From Agrobacterium arsenijevicii (GTDB taxonomy: Bacteria > Pseudomonadota > Alphaproteobacteria > Rhizobiales > Rhizobiaceae), in the NCBI GenBank assembly GCA_000949895.1, contig JWIT01000004.1, forward strand, positions 228,011-292,010: DNA of 64,000 nt, given 5' to 3'. This document shows positions 62,462 through 64,000 of this stretch, in pieces. The notes under the pieces are model-generated. The model ran no database searches. It was given only the letters and a program-made list of their open reading frames with translations, and was not told the origin of the DNA. Position 1 is the first letter of the stretch, and every line of letters starts with the position of its first letter. The translations under genes were made by a program, and so were the position numbers.

Positions 62462-62575
62462 TCAGCCTAGAACGAGCGCTGTCAAAAGTGCCAGCAGGAT
62501 GAGAGAGCTTGCAACAGCGCCCAGCTTCATCCGGCGAAGGCGGCGGGTACGACCGCCGCTCCAGTCATAAGCCAT
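62462..62575 (-). CDS. Small membrane protein, 37 residues (candidate)
   Basis: Minus-strand frame MAYDWSGGRTRRLRRMKLGA followed by VASSLILLALLTALVLG and a stop. An Arg-rich cytosolic start leads to one hydrophobic helix ending at the C-terminus, a tail-anchored layout. AAAGG lies about twelve bases before the ATG, and the upstream stretch (62580-62620) is A+T-rich as for a promoter. Convergent with the 31-residue frame. Confidence 0.6.
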   Translation of the reverse strand: MAYDWSGGRTRRLRRMKLGAVASSLILLALLTALVLG

Positions 62576-62798
62576 TGGCAGCTTTACCTTTCTTTTTATT
62601 TTTATGACTTATTAACTAGCTCACTAGGCTTGCCTGTGGCTTACCTCAATTGCCAAAACCCACAGGCGAAAAATCACGATTTCCCTGTCTTATCCGAATG
62701 TTGCAGCGGGGGCCGCGCCTGATTCCCCTGTGCGCCGATCCCGTATTGCGGGCGCGTCTGCGGTGCTGCGCGGGCGAGGGACTGTGATGCCCGCATGT

Positions 62799-62833
62799 AA
62801 AAAAAAAGGCCCGGAAACTTTCGTTTCCAGGCC
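62799..62833 (-). terminator. Terminator of the TerC gene
   Basis: Eleven-bp stem GGCCTGGAAAC/GTTTCCGGGCC on the minus strand (62823-62833 with 62808-62818; one G-T pair), GAAA tetraloop, then nine T. Starts 28 bases after the TerC stop. Confidence 0.93.
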
Positions 62834-62861
62834 TTTCGGGAAGGGAATACGGCAGTCGGTC

Positions 62862-63494
62862 TTAGCCGAAATAGGGCTTGATGTAGGGCAGGACTTCGAT
62901 CACGCCGTGGTAAAGCATGTTGAGCGCCACATAGATGATGACCATCAGGCCGAGATAGGAAATCCAGCGATAGCGGTGCAGCAGCTTGGCGACGTAATTG
63001 GCGGCCAATCCCATAAGAGCGATCGAAACGACGAGGCCGATGATCAGCACCGTTACATGATCCTGCGCGGCGCCGGCGACGGCAAGGACGTTATCCAGCG
63101 ACATGGACACATCGGCGATGACGATCTGGGTCGCGGCCTGAAAGAAGGTCTTGTGACCCTTGGTGAGGTCAGCTTCTTCGTCCGTTACCTCGTCTTCGAT
63201 AGAACCAGCTGCTTCGCGCAGTTCGGACCACATCTTCCAGCACACCCAGGCAAGCAGAAGCCCGCCGAACAGTTGCAGTCCGACGATGGAAAGAAGCTGC
63301 ACGGTGACGGCGGCAAAACCGATACGCAGAACGGTGGCGGCGATGATGCCGACCAGGATCGCCTTGCGGCGAAGATGGGCGGGAAGGCCTGCGGCGGCAA
63401 GGCCGATGACGATGGCATTGTCACCTGCGAGAACAAGATCGATCGCGATGACTTGCATGAATGCCGTAAAGCCGGCGGCTGTGAAGATTTCCAT
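62862..63494 (-). CDS. TerC-family integral membrane protein
   Basis: 210 residues, about seven membrane helices. Diagnostic features are the two acidic segments in helices: AIDLVLAGDNAIVIGLAAAGLP near 17-38 and IVIADVSMSLDNVLAVAGAAQ near 125-145, each with the Asp-Asn pair (GDN, LDN) of the TerC fold (YjbE-like branch). Family members are linked to manganese export and metallation of secreted proteins, or tellurite resistance; no ter operon lies here, so a metal-handling role is more likely. Start ATG 63494. Confidence 0.88.
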   Translation of the reverse strand: MEIFTAAGFTAFMQVIAIDLVLAGDNAIVIGLAAAGLPAHLRRKAILVGIIAATVLRIGFAAVTVQLLSIVGLQLFGGLLLAWVCWKMWSELREAAGSIEDEVTDEEADLTKGHKTFFQAATQIVIADVSMSLDNVLAVAGAAQDHVTVLIIGLVVSIALMGLAANYVAKLLHRYRWISYLGLMVIIYVALNMLYHGVIEVLPYIKPYFG

Positions 63495-63925
63495 GGAATG
63501 GTCCTGAAGCGGATATAAAGGTCGCGCGGGAGAGCGCGGCTGATCAATATGTGGCATGTGGTGGTGCGCCCGGCGCATCGTCCCGCTCGCCCGTCTCCCC
63601 CCGGCGATGAAATTTCCTTAAGCCATGATGCCGGTCGAGGTAAAGAAGTTGTGATGAAGAAAAAGCTTGTTAAGTGATCCGATTGTGCGAATAGGGGGAC
63701 AAGGGCAGGGGGCCGTCCGTGTGTCTTCCCACCCGTCCGCCGAAAGGCTGGACCGGCTTTGAATATCGCAAGAAACACCCCATATAGGCGCCTTGAGGCA
63801 CGCTATGAGCGTGCGCGACTGCGCTTTAACAATTAAGTCTTGCGCATTCGCTTACAAAGCCTTAAACGGCGACACCAAACCGGTTCGCCGGGAAAACTAC
63901 TTCACGTTCACAGGAAGCAATTCAC
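63495..63925 (+). promoter_or_regulatory. Divergent intergenic region with putative tuf promoter
   Basis: 431 bases. A sigma-70-like pair lies at 63759-63764 (TTGAAT) and 63783-63788 (TATAGG), 18 bases apart, upstream of tuf. The leader of about 130 bases has no recognised riboswitch or tRNA gene. The region near 63640-63670 is A+T-rich and may serve TerC transcription the other way. Nothing else was seen. Confidence 0.5.
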
Positions 63926-64000
63926 ATGGCAAAGAGCAAGTTTGAGCGCAATAAGCCGCACGTCAACATTGGCACGATCGGTCACGTCGACCACGGCAAG
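63926..64000 (+). CDS. tuf: Elongation factor Tu (5-prime end only)
   Basis: GTPase that delivers aminoacyl-tRNA to the ribosome. Only the first 25 codons are in the window: [20 protein letters not shown] then VDHGK, the P-loop GHVDHGK of EF-Tu. AGGAAG precedes the ATG. The window edge cuts the gene. Which of the two usual tuf copies this is cannot be told; no fusA or rps gene lies upstream, so it is not the copy of the str operon. Confidence 0.97.

Noticed and set aside
63785..63925. tRNA or riboswitch in the tuf leader
   Set aside because: No cloverleaf or known riboswitch core could be built; treated as an ordinary leader.

Overview
The window reads as a chromosomal segment of a Rhizobiaceae alphaproteobacterium, most likely Agrobacterium or a close Rhizobium relative. 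The evidence is the moderately high G+C, a permuted two-piece tmRNA gene with an ANDNNAKEYALAA-type tag, the thyA-folA-hflK-hflC-degP block, a UvrB with long extra termini, and intergenic mosaic repeats of the kind known in rhizobia. No prophage, insertion sequence, CRISPR array, conjugation or virulence gene was seen. Nearly all of it is core or housekeeping chromosome plus small regulator/effector modules.

Layout. 0-7 kb: permuted ssrA (minus), a DUF2853 protein, thymidylate synthase and dihydrofolate reductase (overlapping), the HflK/HflC membrane protease regulators, a periplasmic DegP-type protease and an SDR. 7-14.4 kb: serB with a coupled GNAT gene, divergent from miaA; a HerA/DUF87 ATPase; then ilvI-ilvH behind a branched-chain amino acid attenuator whose leader peptide carries consecutive Leu-Ile-Val-Val codons and appears to start almost at the transcription start. 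14.4-25 kb: a hypothetical protein, two separate ArsR-SRPBCC cassettes, an aldo/keto reductase, a LysE exporter, an ECF sigma/anti-sigma pair with a secreted repeat protein, a DUF2269 protein with an NAD-binding/DoxX protein, a RecD-like helicase and a regulator with both MerR and LuxR helix-turn-helix ends. 25-34 kb: pdxJ, a type II NADH dehydrogenase, two divergent oxidoreductase/regulator pairs (YahK-like ADH with AraC; QorB-like with HxlR), then TetR and ilvC. 33-41 kb: two endonuclease/exonuclease/phosphatase-family proteins, a FucU mutarotase, a PLP aminotransferase and a ferric-type ABC importer. 41-52 kb: a diguanylate cyclase, tRNA-Thr, assorted small and envelope proteins, and uvrB. 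52-64 kb: GNAT, HxlR with a clear operator and its target, PepSY and DUF2946 genes, a thioesterase, rlmB, tRNA-Tyr, tRNA-Gly, an ABC exporter, small membrane proteins, a TerC protein and the first 25 codons of tuf.

The genes cooperate in a few visible units: dTMP/folate synthesis (thyA, folA), membrane protein quality control (hflK, hflC, degP), branched-chain amino acid synthesis (ilvI, ilvH, ilvC at two loci), and several regulator-plus-target switches whose operators can be read directly as palindromes or direct repeats. The most interesting points are the nearly leaderless ilv leader peptide and its terminator, mosaic repeat sequence inside uvrB and apparently at gene ends, the MerR/LuxR hybrid regulator, the two-turn direct repeat between the ADH and AraC genes, and two tiny membrane protein genes near 62 kb. 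All family names are from recognition by eye; no database search was run.
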